From: Alviniconcha marisindica
Taxonomy: Eukaryota > Mollusca > Gastropoda > Provannidae
Length of the DNA stretch: 64,000 nt
Direction: 5' to 3'
NCBI GenBank assembly: GCA_018857735.1
Contig: JABMCL010000745.1
Location: 150,001-214,000, forward strand
How positions within the stretch are numbered: the first letter of the stretch is position 1; every line of letters starts with the position of its first letter. Below are positions 1-56,542 of this stretch, piece after piece. Position numbers and translations under genes: made by a program. The notes beneath the pieces are model-generated. The model did not search any database, was not told the origin of the DNA, and saw only the letters and a list, made by a program, of their open reading frames with translations.

Positions 1-6
1 ATCATT

Positions 7-233
7 GGCGGGAGCTGCCACAAGTACCACCGTGTTTGTCGCGACAAAAGACGTGTTTTGTCGCGACATAAGTGTGCGTGCCGAGACAAAACTTTTGTCG
101 CGACAAGCATGCTTTTGTCGCGACAAACACGTGTTTGTCGCGACAGAAGTAAGCTTGTCGCGACAAAAGTTTTGTCGCGAAAAAAAGAAAGCGTTTTGTC
201 GCGATAAAAATGTTACTTGTGGCAGCTCCCGCC
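7..233. mobile_element. Foldback/MITE-like element with TTTTGTCGCGACAAAA palindromes, copy 1
   Basis: The element is bounded by 20-bp terminal inverted repeats, GGCGGGAGCTGCCACAAGTA at 7-26 and its exact reverse complement at 214-233. The interior is built from about eight copies of a 16-bp palindrome, TTTTGTCGCGACAAAA, some imperfect, separated by short spacers. ATCATT occurs at both outer flanks (1-6 and 235-240), as a target-site duplication would. There is no coding capacity; peptides such as FVATK/CRDK are only translations of the palindrome. The mobilising transposase is unknown. Confidence 0.7.
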
Positions 234-248
234 TATCATTATATCATT

Positions 249-411
249 GGCAGGAGCTGCCACAAGTATCATTTTTGTCGCGACAAAACAAATACACACA
301 CAAACACGTGTTTGTCGCGACAAAACGTGTCTTTTGTCGCGACAAAAGTATGCTTGTCGCGACAAAATTATGTTTGTCGCGACAAAAATGACACTTGTGG
401 CAGCTCCCGCC
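249..411. mobile_element. Foldback/MITE-like element with TTTTGTCGCGACAAAA palindromes, copy 2
   Basis: A second, shorter copy starts 15 bp after the first. Its left terminal repeat (249-268) differs from copy 1 by one base, and its right terminal repeat (about 392-411) is the inverse. Five palindrome copies lie between. The tandem arrangement with an AT-rich TATCATT-type spacer suggests either two insertions at one target or an unequal duplication. Confidence 0.7.
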
Positions 412-639
412 AAAGATAGGTTCAGGGATGCCGTACGTGTTGATTTTTTTCTTCTTCTGCCGGTGGCACTGACAGATGAATACCGGTGGTTCAGCCTTCC
501 AGAGAGAAGAATTCACCAGGCCCAATAACCACTGAACTATTCCCGTTTGGCTAACCTGATAGATGGAGAGAATCCTCCCATCCCCACTAATAATTATTAT
601 GAGCAAGCAATGTTTTAATTCTCGCAGAATTTTGTTGTT

Positions 640-686
<47 letters not shown>

Positions 687-1075
687 AGTTGTTAGGTTTT
701 TGACTAAACCTAAACTACAATCCTTGTAAAATAAAGTGTTCGAGTTCGAGTTCTCTCTGTCTCTGCCTCTCTTTGTCTCTCTGTCTCTCTCTCTCTCTGA
801 CAAGTAGTTAGACAGGTCTTTGACTAAACTTAAACTACAATCCTTGTAAAATAAAGTGTTCGAGTTCAAGTTCTCTCTCTCTCTGACTAGTTGTTAGACA
901 GGTCTTTGACTAAACCTAAACTACAATCCTTGTAAAATAAAGTGTTCGAGTTCGAGTTCTCTCTCTCTGTGACTAGTTGTTACCCAGGTCTTTGACTAAA
1001 CCTAAACTACAATCCTTGTAAAAAAAGTTTCGAGTTGGTTCGAGTCTCTCTCTCTTCTCTCTCTCTCTCTTCTCT
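640..1075 (+). repeat. CT microsatellite with four copies of a retroelement 3' tail
   Basis: CT runs alternate with four copies (about 682-757, 796-875, 883-962 and 970-1045) of a roughly 75-bp segment that starts GACTAGTTGTTA and ends near AAAGTGTTCGAGTTCGAG. The same segment, followed by a CT run, recurs at 46780-46845, 59520-59600 and inverted at 54893-54955. It therefore looks like the 3' end of a dispersed retroelement whose tail is (CT)n. Local amplification of tail plus (CT)n made this block. Confidence 0.6.
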
Positions 1076-1083
1076 CCCTTTTT

Positions 1084-1380
<297 letters not shown>

Positions 1381-2063
1381 CAATATGTGTCAAGTTCAGT
1401 GTGTACTGTGATATGGTTAATGTTCAGCCAAGTTTTAATTTCTCGAATGAGATAATAAAGTAATCTTGAATCTCCGATTAATACTGTACAGTGTGTATAA
1501 CAAAATGAACACAACACCACAAGTGGCACCATAGAACACACACACGTGAGCTTCGTGAAACGTGCACCGCGTGGCACGTGCGCGCTGTCAGAAAACAAGG
1601 GAAAAGCGCTCTTACAACTCACATAAGAGTCAAAAACGCTCTACCACGGCCAGAGGTGAAGACTGCCGCAAATATGCATCATAGATGCCGTCATTGCTTT
1701 ATCGACAATGTAGCTTTTGCACAGCCGGAAAACTCGAAGCCATCAAACTAATCCGCAGTTGAAGCTTGACTGCCGTCAATGATTGCGTCACGAGCAATTA
1801 TGAATAAAGAGACCCCCCCCCCCCCAACAACAACAACAAATAAGAAGAAGAAGAAGAAGAAGAAGAACAACAACAACAACAACAATTATCATCAGTATCA
1901 GGAGCCGTCAGTTTCCCGCAAAGCGGCCAAGGAACAAAAACAAACAAACAAACAAACCGCTTAACACGAAGTACTTTCGGCAAGTTCGACTTATCCGTCA
2001 TAGATGGATTGGTGAAAAAACGGATAACTCGAAGATTCAGTGATAAAAATTCCTCAGCACCAC
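1381..2063. other. No gene recognised; short simple repeats
   Basis: Nothing coding is recognisable. The stretch holds a short C-run followed by AAC and AAG trinucleotide runs at about 1811-1890 and an AAAC run near 1935. Confidence 0.5.
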
Positions 2064-2354
2064 GTTCGACTGCCTGTATTCGACTGCCTGTATTCGGTTA
2101 TCACAGTTATGTTTTCTCGGCGGTTTGATTTCCAAGCAAGGAGACAATATCGGACCAAAAATAAATTAATGTAAGAAATGTTTAGATCTATCTATATAAC
2201 ATAACTGTGTTCGACTGCCTGTATTCGACTGCCTGTATTCGGTTATCACAGTTATGTTTTCAGTCTCGGCGGTTTGATTTCCAAGCAAGGAGACAATATC
2301 GGACCAAAAATAAATTAATGTAAGAAATGTTTAGATCTATCTATATGACATAAA
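2064..2354. repeat. Tandem duplication, about 155-bp unit, two copies
   Basis: Two nearly identical copies start with GTTCGACTGCCTGTATTCGA at 2064 and 2219. They differ by a few bases, such as an extra CAGT before CTCGGCGG in copy 2. Each copy carries a smaller internal duplication of CGACTGCCTGTATT. Confidence 0.8.
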
Positions 2355-2396
2355 GCATAATTATTATCATGAACGTACGATGATGATGAAGTGATG

Positions 2397-2560
2397 CTTA
2401 ATGTCCTCAGATGTCAGTTGACATATTAGGGACAAGTTGTGATCAATGCCGAAGCACGGTGCAATCATTTTTTACGTCAGTCCACGGAAACCAGAAGGCT
2501 CGTTAGGACGGACAGCCCAGGACGGCCACCTCGACTCTCACACAGCTCCTGAACTATGAT
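2397..2560 (+). mobile_element. Dispersed short repeat, 'GTCCACAG...CACCTCGACT' family
   Basis: A copy of a roughly 150-bp element: an AATGTCCTCAGATGTC head, a middle with ATATTAGGGACAA, and a tail with ACGTCAGTCCACGG and GGACGGCCACCTCGACT, then CACACAGCTCCTGA. Other copies are at 35340-35500 (same strand) and 60148-60302 (inverted). Many tail-only copies lie between 31.9 and 40.8 kb. It has no coding capacity and is probably SINE-like. Confidence 0.55.
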
Positions 2561-2755
2561 CATGAACGTACAAATAAAAGTCCATGCATAATCAGCACTG
2601 AATGCTGAACGTCCCGTCATCTCCCGGGGCTGGGATGGGTCTAGTTCAATGAGTTATATCAGCCGGTATCAAGCGGCCAGACGTTGAATCAGGGATACTA
2701 GTGTAGTGTCTCTGGTTGAATAATTATTATAAGCTCAGTGATCCAGTTGCACAGG

Positions 2756-2756
<1 letters not shown>

Positions 2757-2804
<48 letters not shown>

Positions 2805-2830
2805 AGAAAAGAAAAAAAGAAAGAAAGAAG
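2757..2830. repeat. CA microsatellite followed by A/G-rich run
   Basis: A pure (CA)n tract of about 40 bp runs into AAAAAGAAAAG and AAAG repeats. Confidence 0.9.
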
Positions 2831-2849
2831 AGGTAACTCTGAAAATTCC

Positions 2850-2945
2850 GAAACGGCAGAACGAGGCCCGGAGCGCTCGTGCAGATTCAACACACAAGGG
2901 AGTTAATCAGCGCTCGGCAAATTCCTACAATTTAAAGTTAATTCC
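2850..2945 (+). mobile_element. Foldback-element arm fragment (AACGAGGCCCGG / GGGAGTTAAT)
   Basis: The fragment contains GCAGAACGAGGCCCGGAGCG, a CAACACACAAGGGAGTTAAT stretch and AGCGCT. The same string occurs in the more complete inverted elements at 9525-9796 and 61275-61410. Only one arm is present. Confidence 0.5.
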
Positions 2946-4522
2946 TTCCCTTGCTTTGGGAGCAATTATTATTTTTTGTGATGCAAGTGTTAATGGTTCT
3001 TTAAGTTTAGTCCTCAGAGAGGTAATATCTTCTACATCAGCTTCTGTATTGATAATGATGCAATATTCTGTTTGCATCTACAAAATGGCGTATGGATAAA
3101 CAAATAATTTGCCATTTCTTTTTGGTTTTGAAATGAGCCCTAAGTTTGTTGTATCACATGACCATCATGTATCACATGACCCTCTACACCGGCAGAGGCT
3201 ATCCAAGAAGTAAGTTGCTTGGTAAATTGTATGGTTTTTTTTTGTCGATTATATGTGTGATTATTGACGCATAAATATCGGCATTGTTACATTTAACTGT
3301 ATTTTGGATAATGCATTGTTTTCTGGCATAGAATTGATCTCGTGAGTCAAATTTGAAGGTTGATAAAACAAAAACAAAAAAACTGATTCTTTCTCCTCCT
3401 CCATTTCATGCCAACTTGAACTTTTATCGCTGTTGATAGATACTTTAGATAGACTGTGTCGGCAGTGCCCAGTTCTGGTGAGATCACCGTTTCCATGCCG
3501 AATGACCTTTTAGAGATCGCTAGGGTGTTGCAAAAAGTAAGACGCGAGGAATCACATCCTGAAGTGCATGGAAAAGCTAAATCAATAAAACCAGTAAGAT
3601 TAAGACAGCGAGAGAGTGGATGTTAACTCTTTCTGTGCTCACTTTCATTTGGTTTAAAATTTTTTTTATTCATTCATCGTAATCATAAGCTCAACAAATA
3701 AGTACAGGAAACACAAAAGCAATATGCTTATTTGAGTGTTACCTATAGATAAAATGATAATCACACAGACATTTACGATGGCAAGATGGCAAATTGTTGT
3801 CAAAACGTCAGAGGCAACAAAACCAACAAAGACCAAAATGACAACTAAAAACAAACAAACAAGCAAACAAAACAAAAAGCAAAACAACAACAACAAAACG
3901 GGAGGAGGGGGTGGGGGTTAAAAAAGCAAATAACTAACCAAATGGTCTAGTGATGTCATTTTCATTTCATTTTAGTCATGTATAGTTGGGATACACCTAA
4001 TTCTGAACATGATGCACTATTTCCCAAATAACCTTGCTAGAACTACTTATAGAAGACAACAGATTTAAACACTATATCGTATATGATACACCACACTGTT
4101 AAAATTAGAAGACTAACTAGTTCCTTTTCTTTAAAACTTTTTTTTAAAGGGGCTTGCCTGAAGAAGAAAAAAAATCAGATGTGTTCTGGATTATAATATC
4201 AAATTAGTGTTCTTTTTGACCATTTATGTGTTCAGATCCAGTTTTTGAATGCTAGCAGTTGTCCTTGTTTAGATTGTTGTTGTTATTATTATTCATTTTT
4301 TAGTTCATTTTTAAAACAAAAATGAACACAAAATATGAGAATACATGTAGTGTGTACCATTATGCCTTGTGGACCTTGCAAAAATTTACACACTTGCATG
4401 ATGAGACTTACTGTAGGACATTGTGTTTGTGGTATGTCAAGTACTGTTTGTTGAAAAATGAAGACAACTCTTTGTTAATGTTATTTTGTTTGTTTTTGAA
4501 TTTGATTTTTCTTTCTGTGCAG
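2946..4522. other. Upstream region of NAGA; no gene recognised
   Basis: The sequence is AT-rich with no convincing coding frame, containing AAC-rich and G-rich simple sequence at about 3845-3920. It should hold the NAGA promoter and a non-coding first exon, because a strong acceptor precedes the coding start. I could not place a promoter or TATA box with confidence. Confidence 0.4.
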
Positions 4523-4553
4523 AGGCAGCAAACAGTTGTTATCATTATCCGCC

Positions 4554-25411
<20,858 letters not shown>

Positions 25412-28121
25412 TGTACAGTTCTGCAACACCGATGCTAAACACGATGGTCTCGTACATATCGGGCTTGAACCCAGGGTTGTGATTCCTGGGGTGTCAAACC
25501 TCTGTGCCTTTTTGTTGTATCTTAAATTTCAATCTGAAGTTAACCTTCAGTTGTTTGGGTATGTCACCATGTACTAGGAAATGAGTGATGATGTTTTTTT
25601 TAAGGTAATGTCAATATGCTTTATTCTTTTGAAAGCAAGCATTCCAGATTACTACTTGCACTTGCAATATTTGTGAGCATATTAATTAATAGTATTACCT
25701 CTGCAATAGTACACATGCGCTTGTATTTTCTCATCCAGGTTTCACCCCACTAGGCATAAAAAAAACAAGTTACTTACTCATCCACGTCAGAGACTTAAGT
25801 ATGGGAACAAATCATGCTGCAAGACTCTTTCGTACTGAGCTTTCTCAAGGCAGGTGCATGGCAGGCACCGCAACGCCAGGATGTATGGCGAAAAGGGGAC
25901 AGTACTCACACTGCACTCACCACCAGAACAATCATAAATTAGCTCGGGCGGCGCATGCTCATTGAACAGTAAACATGGTTTCCACATTCAGAATGTTCCT
26001 CTGTAGTGTCTGACAATATACTAGTTTTAGCATGTGTGTATTTTTAGCGTTTGTTGCATGCTGACAAAATGTGTCTCGCCCTGATATCACATACTGGTTG
26101 ACTGGGTGTAAAAAAACAGTTATGTACATACTCCTGTAGTGTGCTTATCAACTGCATAGCCTTTTTTCCCCTTCTGATGCTCATGGTTTGGAGATTGCAA
26201 GGGTTGTGGGGTGGGGGAAAGGGGGGGGAGGGGAGAGAAAGCAAACCTTTGGCCTACGTTGCCTTTAACACAGATGCTTAAACTAAAGTGGGCACTGTTT
26301 TCTGGTGAAGGTCCGATGGTTTCTGTCCATACCTAGCATTTGTCTGCATCAGAATCATCTCCGGCGGTGCCACACAGGCTGTCTTTCAGTTCTCAGCCAA
26401 AGCCTCTCAACTCTAAGGCTGCTGGATCTCATACTCTCTTACGGTGTTGATACAGCTCCCCTTGCGCAGTCATATGCATCAACATCTGTGGCTTGTCAAA
26501 AATCCCAAACACTGGCAGCCATACCATTGTCTGGACATACGAAAATACTGCACACACTGAAAGGACTGGGTAGCGCTGCTCTTGTCACTGCTGTAGCCTT
26601 ACCTAGGTTAGACAGCCCTGATTTCCCACTATGGATTAAAGGGGTATTCATATAATTATATTGAAAATCTTACAAATGAATATATCACAAGCAGGACAAG
26701 AATTCTCAGCAATCCTTTCCGCGGGGCATGTTTTTTGAGTGAGCTATGCACAGTTGTAATGTTTTGGAGTATTGAAAAAAATAAGGGAAAAAAAAAGTAT
26801 TTTGAACCAAGATCCAAACACACAAAAGGTTAAAAATAATGCTGATTTTCAAGGACAACTCAAAATGTGCCCACATTTTTAGGGTCAACTCCTTTCTTGA
26901 AAAAGCTATGCACATTTTTAGGGTAACCATTTTTTTCTTTTTTTCTTTTCTGTTCATACAGAACTAGGCTATCAATCAGCATTACAGTATCAAGTACTGT
27001 CATTAGTCAATGGTATGCCTTACAGTATTGTTAGCAAACTGCAGGCATTTTCAATGAATATGAAAATCTCTCACAGATTCATGAATGTGTGATGCATCCA
27101 ATCCAGTCCCCTCTCACTAAGAAAATGAATAACTGTGCAATATGTTTTGTAATGCATGGATGGCTTGGAGTTGGTACATTTTGTTTTCGCTTGAGATTCC
27201 TCATGATTTACGATTGGTATTTGTGCTCTTGAAAATATTCAAAGAGCGACATTGACAAGAAGTACTGTGCCATTGTTTGGTTGGTGGGAAACCCATCTTC
27301 CTGTTGTTCTTGTGTCCTACGTGGATGGAGGGATCCAAACATTAATAATAATAATAATACTGAAAACTTACAGGCTGCACTATGCACTATTCTGAGGATA
27401 AAGATTTCTTTTTTGTAATGCTGAATTTAGAAAGTTTTGTTTAATGTCTTTTTGTTGTTGCTGCCATGACAACATAGTTGGATTCCTTTATGTCCATGTT
27501 ATGTATCCTGTCACTGGGATTGAAAAAACTTGCTGGAGATGGTGTTAATCTGGGCCTTTGACACTGTACTCACAAGAATGGATTTTTTGCGTCTTGGGTG
27601 GGATCCAAACATGTAAAAGGTTAAATGGATTGCCAGTTTAATATGACAATGCAAAACGTGTGAATTTTCAGGTCAAGCCCCTTTTTCAAAGCAACAAAAC
27701 AACAGTTAAGTAGTGGTGATTGGAAATGTACTTATCTGATTGCAGTTAGGGGTGTGTTCAGTGTCTGGAGTGTTTGGAAAAATCCTCTTGCATGAGTTCA
27801 TAATTATGTATTATTTGATATCCGAATCTACCAGATGTAGTAAACTACGCTTTAACGCAGGGTTTAACTGAGTCAAACTCAGCTGTGTACTTACACTACA
27901 GTGTGAACAAAACTTAACCCTTTACCTGCTCTAAGGATGTCATCCATTGACAAAGTGTTCTCAGGGTGCTTGAGGGACGCTGGGCAGCTAGCTGCCTGCT
28001 TAAGTCCAGCATGTGCAACAAAGTTCTGAAAAGCAGCATTTTTTGAAGGGTTTGCTGGGTTTTGAAGGGTTCGCTGTAACCGGTAATTTTCAGCATTTTA
28101 CTGGTTAAGATCAGCATATAT

Positions 28122-28300
28122 GAGGGGGGGAAAAATCAGCAATCGGCTGGACGTACCAGTCGTTTTTTTGTTTGACTGGTTCACCCCAAAAAGAAAGAAA
28201 ATAAACGTAACAGAGAGAGAGAGGGGGGAAAAAATATCAACAATCGGCTGGACATACCGGTCGTTTTTTTGTTTGACTGGACCTCCCCCAAAAGAAAGAA
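28122..28300. repeat. Tandem duplication, about 100-bp unit
   Basis: Two copies share CAATCGGCTGGAC, TACC-GTCGTTTTTTTGTTTG and CCAAAAGAAAGAA-like ends. Confidence 0.8.
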
Positions 28301-28735
28301 TGTGTGTGTGTTTTAGACAGGGAAGGGAACAGGGTGTTTGCTAGTAGAACTCTAGTTGTAGTATGGACGGCTGTGTATCTAACCGGTTACAGTGATTGGC
28401 TGACTGGTTTCTGGGAACCACTTTCATTACCTTACAGCTGTCACACCTGTTTGAAAAATGCACAATCAGTTTTCTGGACAGCTTAACCTGGACGTCAAGT
28501 TAACCTTTTGACTGTTCTGGGAAGGGGAACTGCACAGGAAGGTCTAAATTGCTGGCAGTGAAAGTGTTAATGACTGGGATTGTAATTTAATTTGAATTTC
28601 AAAGGTAGCGTTTTTATTTAGTCAGTTATTAATTGTACCATTGTTGTTCCCTTTGAAAAGCACAAAACACCGAGTCATACACTTGACTGCTTCATCTTTG
28701 CTTTCTTTAAGCAGTGGGTGAATTTCAACAGCTTT

Positions 28736-28819
28736 GAATTCTGCCCAACACGGGGATCAAATCTGCATTCAAAATGTATACTTTGAATGCAGATTTGATC
28801 CCCGTGTTGGGCAGAATTC
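28736..28819. repeat. Perfect 38-bp inverted repeat with 8-nt spacer
   Basis: GAATTCTGCCCAACACGGGG plus 18 more bases (28736-28773) is exactly mirrored at 28782-28819. No mismatch is visible. It would form a long hairpin in DNA or RNA and is unlike any other repeat in the window. Confidence 0.9.
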
Positions 28820-29240
28820 GCTACATATTTACTGTACCAGTCGTTTTGTTGATTGCAATCACTGTAACTGGTTTTGTAATCCGCATTCATGACAGTTGAT
28901 ATATATCATGTGAAAGACTTGATGACCGTTTTGTTTTACTGGGTGCATTCCAACCAAAGTATTGTTTTCTGTTTTGTGTTGCATACATTCTAAACTGGGT
29001 GTAGTTTTTGTCAATGCTTGGAGATGCATCCTTGACAGTGTGAAGAAGACACTTTGACAGTTGTGGAGGACAACAGAAGTTGCTGCCGAGTTTGAAATAA
29101 CACTTCAGGGAACTGATTTATTATTTTCTTGTGTTTGCATGTACTTTGTGTGATAAAATGTATGGTACAATCACAGTTTCTGTGCAAACTGTAAGAGAGG
29201 GGAAAAAGTTATTTCACATATATATATATATATATACAAA

Positions 29241-29246
29241 AATAAA
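29241..29246 (+). terminator. Candidate polyadenylation signal AATAAA
   Basis: A canonical AATAAA after a (TA)n run, followed about 25 bp later by T/G-rich TTTTGTTTGTCTG. It is the first canonical hexamer downstream of NAGA, but 3.8 kb after the stop. Confidence 0.3.
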
Positions 29247-29249
29247 ATC

Positions 29250-29985
29250 ATTTGTTAATTTATCTCCACATTTTGTTTGTCTGATCTGAAAAAGAATGTA
29301 CACAGTAGATAATTAATCTTCTCAACAATTGTTTTAAAACTGAACAGACACTCTCAATGAATTTTTTTAATCTGGTCACAGTTTACAACACTGTGCACAA
29401 ATATCGTTAGCTATCTATAAATGAATAAGTAAAAAAAAAAAAAACCACTCTGCAAGTAAAAAAACTAACTGAAATTAATTTTGTTTTGGGGAAGACAGGT
29501 TTGTTTTGTTGATGTAGCTGTAAGCCTTAATTGCATCAAGATAATCACAACGGTTAATCTTTTTGATGAGGCTTTTGGAATGATGTTTTAATGATGTCAC
29601 AAATATGCTTGGAATTCTTTACCGATGTACCCACACAGTGTAGTGTCAACAATAGTCCTTGTAGAAACTACACAAACAAATCCTAGCACAGGTTAGCTGT
29701 CCACAGCCAACTCACTCAAACACTTAACAAAATCTCAGCAGGAACTTACGCATACTTACTTTGGCACCACCTTTTTTTTAATGCACATTTGCTGTCAGTT
29801 TCAGGTTATATATATATTTTCACCCAGTTGGAGCATATTTCTTGTAAGAAAATTGGATGAATTTGGAGATGGGCCTGAATCTGTCATTCAGACCAGGTCA
29901 GATAATCCAAAATGGTGTAGTTGCACATATCCCAAATCATGAACCACATATTTGGCCTAGGTCACAAATGATTCAGGCCTGGGTC
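29250..29985. other. Intergenic, nothing recognised
   Basis: AT-rich sequence between the two convergent genes with short A runs. I see no exon or repeat family. Confidence 0.4.
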
Positions 29986-30560
29986 GCAAATGATTCAGGC
30001 CATGGAGTATAGTCACATAACGATCCTGGTCATTAGCCAGTTTCACATAATGATCCTGGTCATTAGCCAGTTTCACATAATGATCCTGGTCACAAGTCAG
30101 TTTCACATAATGATCCTGGTCATTAGCCAGTTTCACATTTGTAACAATTCTGGTCATTAGCCACTTTCACATAATGATCCTGGTCATATACCAGTTTCAC
30201 ATAACTATCTTGGTCACAAGTCATTTTTACATAATGATCCTGGTCATAAGCCAGTTTTACATAATGATCCTGGTCATGAGTCAGTTTCACATAATGATCC
30301 TGGTCACAAGTCAGTTCCACATAATGATCCTGGTCATATGCCAGTTTCACATAACAATCTTGGTCATAAGTCATTTTTACATAATGATCCTGGTCATAAG
30401 CCAGTTTCACATAACAATCCTGGTCATAAGCCAGTTTCACATAACAATCCTGGTCATGAGCCAGTTTCACATAACGATCCTGGTCATTAGCCAGTTTCAC
30501 ATAATGATCCTGTCTTGAGCCAGTTTCACATAATGATCTTTGTCATGAACTGGTCGTGCA
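29986..30560 (+). repeat. Minisatellite, 30-bp unit, about 19 copies
   Basis: The unit is CATAATGATCCTGGTCATAA plus GCCAGTTTCA. Frames on both strands stay open (MILVISQFHI, DQDHYVKLA) only because the unit is a multiple of three. Confidence 0.92.
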
Positions 30561-30974
30561 CTCATAATCTCCATTACAACCCAGCTCACTCATAATCCAA
30601 GTCATGAACAGGGAACAAATGCCACTCTGTAACACACAGCACTACTTGGAATCTGTCACACACGTTGCAGATCATGGCCAGTGTCGGTCGGGTGCCATCT
30701 GAATCCACTCCAGCGTTCCCACAGGTCGTCCCTCAGCCTGAACAGCTGTGTAAGTCCTATAGCACCACAGGAGATATTTGCTTTGCTTGGGGAGAGTATT
30801 ATAATTTATATACGGCTTGTAATTAAGGCACAGGACGTCTCCAGAATCACATGCTGAGCTCAGTCTTGTGTTTGGATGACAGAAGGAAGAGCTTCAAGAC
30901 TTGCCACATCAAAGATTTGATCTAGGTTCATCACACACAGAGTTATGGCTTACTGGACTGAAGCACCCTGCTTC

Positions 30975-31285
30975 CAGCAGCTGCTGTAACACTTGGCATC
31001 CAGTGGCAGCTGCTGTAACGCTCGGCATCAGCTGCCATAACAATCAGCATCCAGTGTCAGCTGCCGTAACACTTGGCATCCTGTGTCAGCTGCCGTAACA
31101 CTCCGCATCCAGTCAGCAGCCGTAACACTCGGCATCCAGTGTCAGCTGCTGTAACGCTCAGCATCAGCTGCTGTAACACTCAGCATCCGGTGTCAGCTGC
31201 TGTAAGATTCAGCATCCAGTGTCAGCTGTCATAACGCTTGGCATACAGTCAGCGGCTGTAACACTCCGCATCCAGTGTGGCTGCT
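30975..31285 (+). repeat. Minisatellite, about 30-bp unit, about 10 copies
   Basis: The variable unit is CAGCTGCTGTAACACTCGGC plus ATCCAGTGT. Confidence 0.85.
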
Positions 31286-31439
31286 GCACGTTCCACCTTG
31301 ACACTCACTAGAAGTCCTGACCTCGTAGTCACGTGCATAGCTTTCGTCTTCACAGTAGCTGCTCTTGCCATACATGCAAGCAGCAAAATGATATTGTAAC
31401 TGTTTGGCAAACAGGTTGGACAACTTTGACCATCAAAGA

Positions 31440-31650
31440 TGTTCAGTTTCTTGTAAAGTTCTACTATATGACTGACACTAAGAAGTTGGGTCATTGTAAA
31501 GTTCTACTATATGACTGATACTAAGAAGTTGGGTCATTGTAAAGTTCTACTATGACTGACACTAAGAAGTTGGGTCATTGTAAAGTTCTACTGCATGACT
31601 AACACTAAGGAGTTGGGTCACCGTCAAGTTCAACTATATGACTAGAACTT
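31440..31650 (+). repeat. Minisatellite, about 43-bp unit, five copies
   Basis: The unit is GTAAAGTTCTACTATATGAC, TGACACTAAGAAGTTGGGTC, ATT. The last copy is more diverged. Confidence 0.85.
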
Positions 31651-31714
31651 AGTGTCAGTAGCCAGCAGTCAGCGTAACCACATGACTAGTACCGACTGTT
31701 AGTGGACAAATGGG

Positions 31715-54456
<22,742 letters not shown>

Positions 54457-54569
54457 CTGAAACACGACAGCAACCACACTGACCACCTCTGTCAGCATCC
54501 AGCGCGATGTGAACATGCACGCCAGTCATAAGTCATAGAAAAGAAGAACAACAACAACCCGGGGAGGCG

Positions 54570-55178
<609 letters not shown>

Positions 55179-55252
55179 GTTGACATAACTCGCAATTATT
55201 TGTAAATCACAAAAACATAACATAGCTCAGCGGTACGGGGGACTATTACTAT

Positions 55253-55280
55253 TGGGGGGGGGGGGGGGGGGGGGGAGGAG
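55253..55280 (+). repeat. Long G-run
   Basis: Over 20 consecutive G on the plus strand, ending GGAGGAGGA. Confidence 0.85.
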
Positions 55281-55339
55281 GAACAACAAAAAACATGTCG
55301 ATCAGATCATAAATCACAGTAGGCAATGCTGCATTCACT

Positions 55340-55367
55340 CACACACAGACACACACACAGACACACA

Positions 55368-55454
<87 letters not shown>

Positions 55455-55455
55455 C
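55340..55455. repeat. CA microsatellite
   Basis: About 110 bp of (CA)n, the longest pure run in this part. Confidence 0.93.
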
Positions 55456-55544
55456 GCGGTAGCAACAGTAAATCACTTTTCAGTGATGTGATAAACGATG
55501 ATCCGGCATCTGTATAGCAAGCACTAGTCTTCAGAGTAAAATGG

Positions 55545-55622
55545 TGGGGTTGGGGGGGGGGGGGGGGTCATAAGCTGCTTATACGGTTGTGTTAAGGTGC
55601 TCACGGAGGTTCTCTTGAAGGA

Positions 55623-55706
<84 letters not shown>

Positions 55707-55808
55707 ATGTGTGTGTGTGTGTGTGTGTGTCTGTGCGTGTGAGCGTGTGTGTGCCTGTGTGAGGGGAGTGGGGGCGGGGGGGGGGGGGGGGGGGGGGGCG
55801 GGGGCATT
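55545..55808. repeat. G-runs flanking a GA / GT microsatellite
   Basis: A G-run (about 55552-55568), (GA)n (55626-55706), (GT)n (55707-55765) and a second long G-run (about 55770-55805). Confidence 0.9.
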
Positions 55809-56330
55809 TTTAACTGACGGCCGCGGCGAAGATCTAGTTCCACATCATGTAAAACAATGTCATAAATCACTACAATAACAACTGTTGATCGCTTTTATAC
55901 AGCGCTATTCTGCAGCAAGGCACAAGTGATCATCTCTACGAAAGAGCACCTGAAACTAAAACTAGCTATCCCCATTTACAAATGATTATTTTCGATTTCA
56001 TTTGATCTACAATGAAGCTACAAAATTTGACCCTTTGCAACCTGACGACAAAAGATGACCTCCATTACGATCATCGCCAGCAATAAAATTAATGACGACT
56101 GACTAAAAATAAAGATGATCAGATTCACGTCCAACTCAACTGACTGTTACTATATCACAGACCACATCACAGACCCATCTACAACTAACGATCTCCCGAA
56201 TAGTTGTGTACGTGATGCGATTGCTAAAAATACGGCGTCGACAGCTGGTGACAGGAGTTAGGCCACGGAGTTCAATGTTGGTTGCCAGTAAGTACTCTTT
56301 TGCCCCAGCCATCACTGCACTAGTCACACA
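55809..56330. other. No gene recognised; SINE family 1 tail fragment
   Basis: GTTGATCGCTTTTATACAGC near 55884 is the tail of SINE family 1. The rest holds nothing recognisable. Confidence 0.4.
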
Positions 56331-56335
56331 GCGCA

Positions 56336-56386
56336 CGGTGTGTGTGTGGGGGGAGGGGGGCAGGTAGAGAGAGGGGTTGGGGGGGG

Positions 56387-56458
<72 letters not shown>

Positions 56459-56462
56459 CAAG

Positions 56463-56542
<80 letters not shown>

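Larger units (their letters stand above)
25412..29240 (+). other. Possible long NAGA 3' UTR or intergenic sequence
   Basis: No coding exon is recognised. The first canonical AATAAA after the NAGA stop is at 29241, so the 3' UTR may span this stretch, or a non-canonical signal is used. GTAAGCCCC-family repeats lie at 26810-26960 and 27600-27780, and a TAA run near 27340. A 116-codon frame at 26305-26655 has no family resemblance. Confidence 0.35.

Noticed and set aside
1..411. CRISPR-like array (regular palindromic repeats)
   Set aside because: The context is an animal genome, spacers are only a few bases and variable, and the units sit between terminal inverted repeats, as in a foldback element.
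4536..4553. Upstream TTG start for NAGA
   Set aside because: The ATG at 4554 gives a normal signal peptide; the TTG lies in the 5' UTR portion of the exon.
26305..26655. 116-codon plus-strand frame
   Set aside because: It has no recognisable motif, no splice or promoter support, and lies in probable 3' UTR or intergenic sequence.
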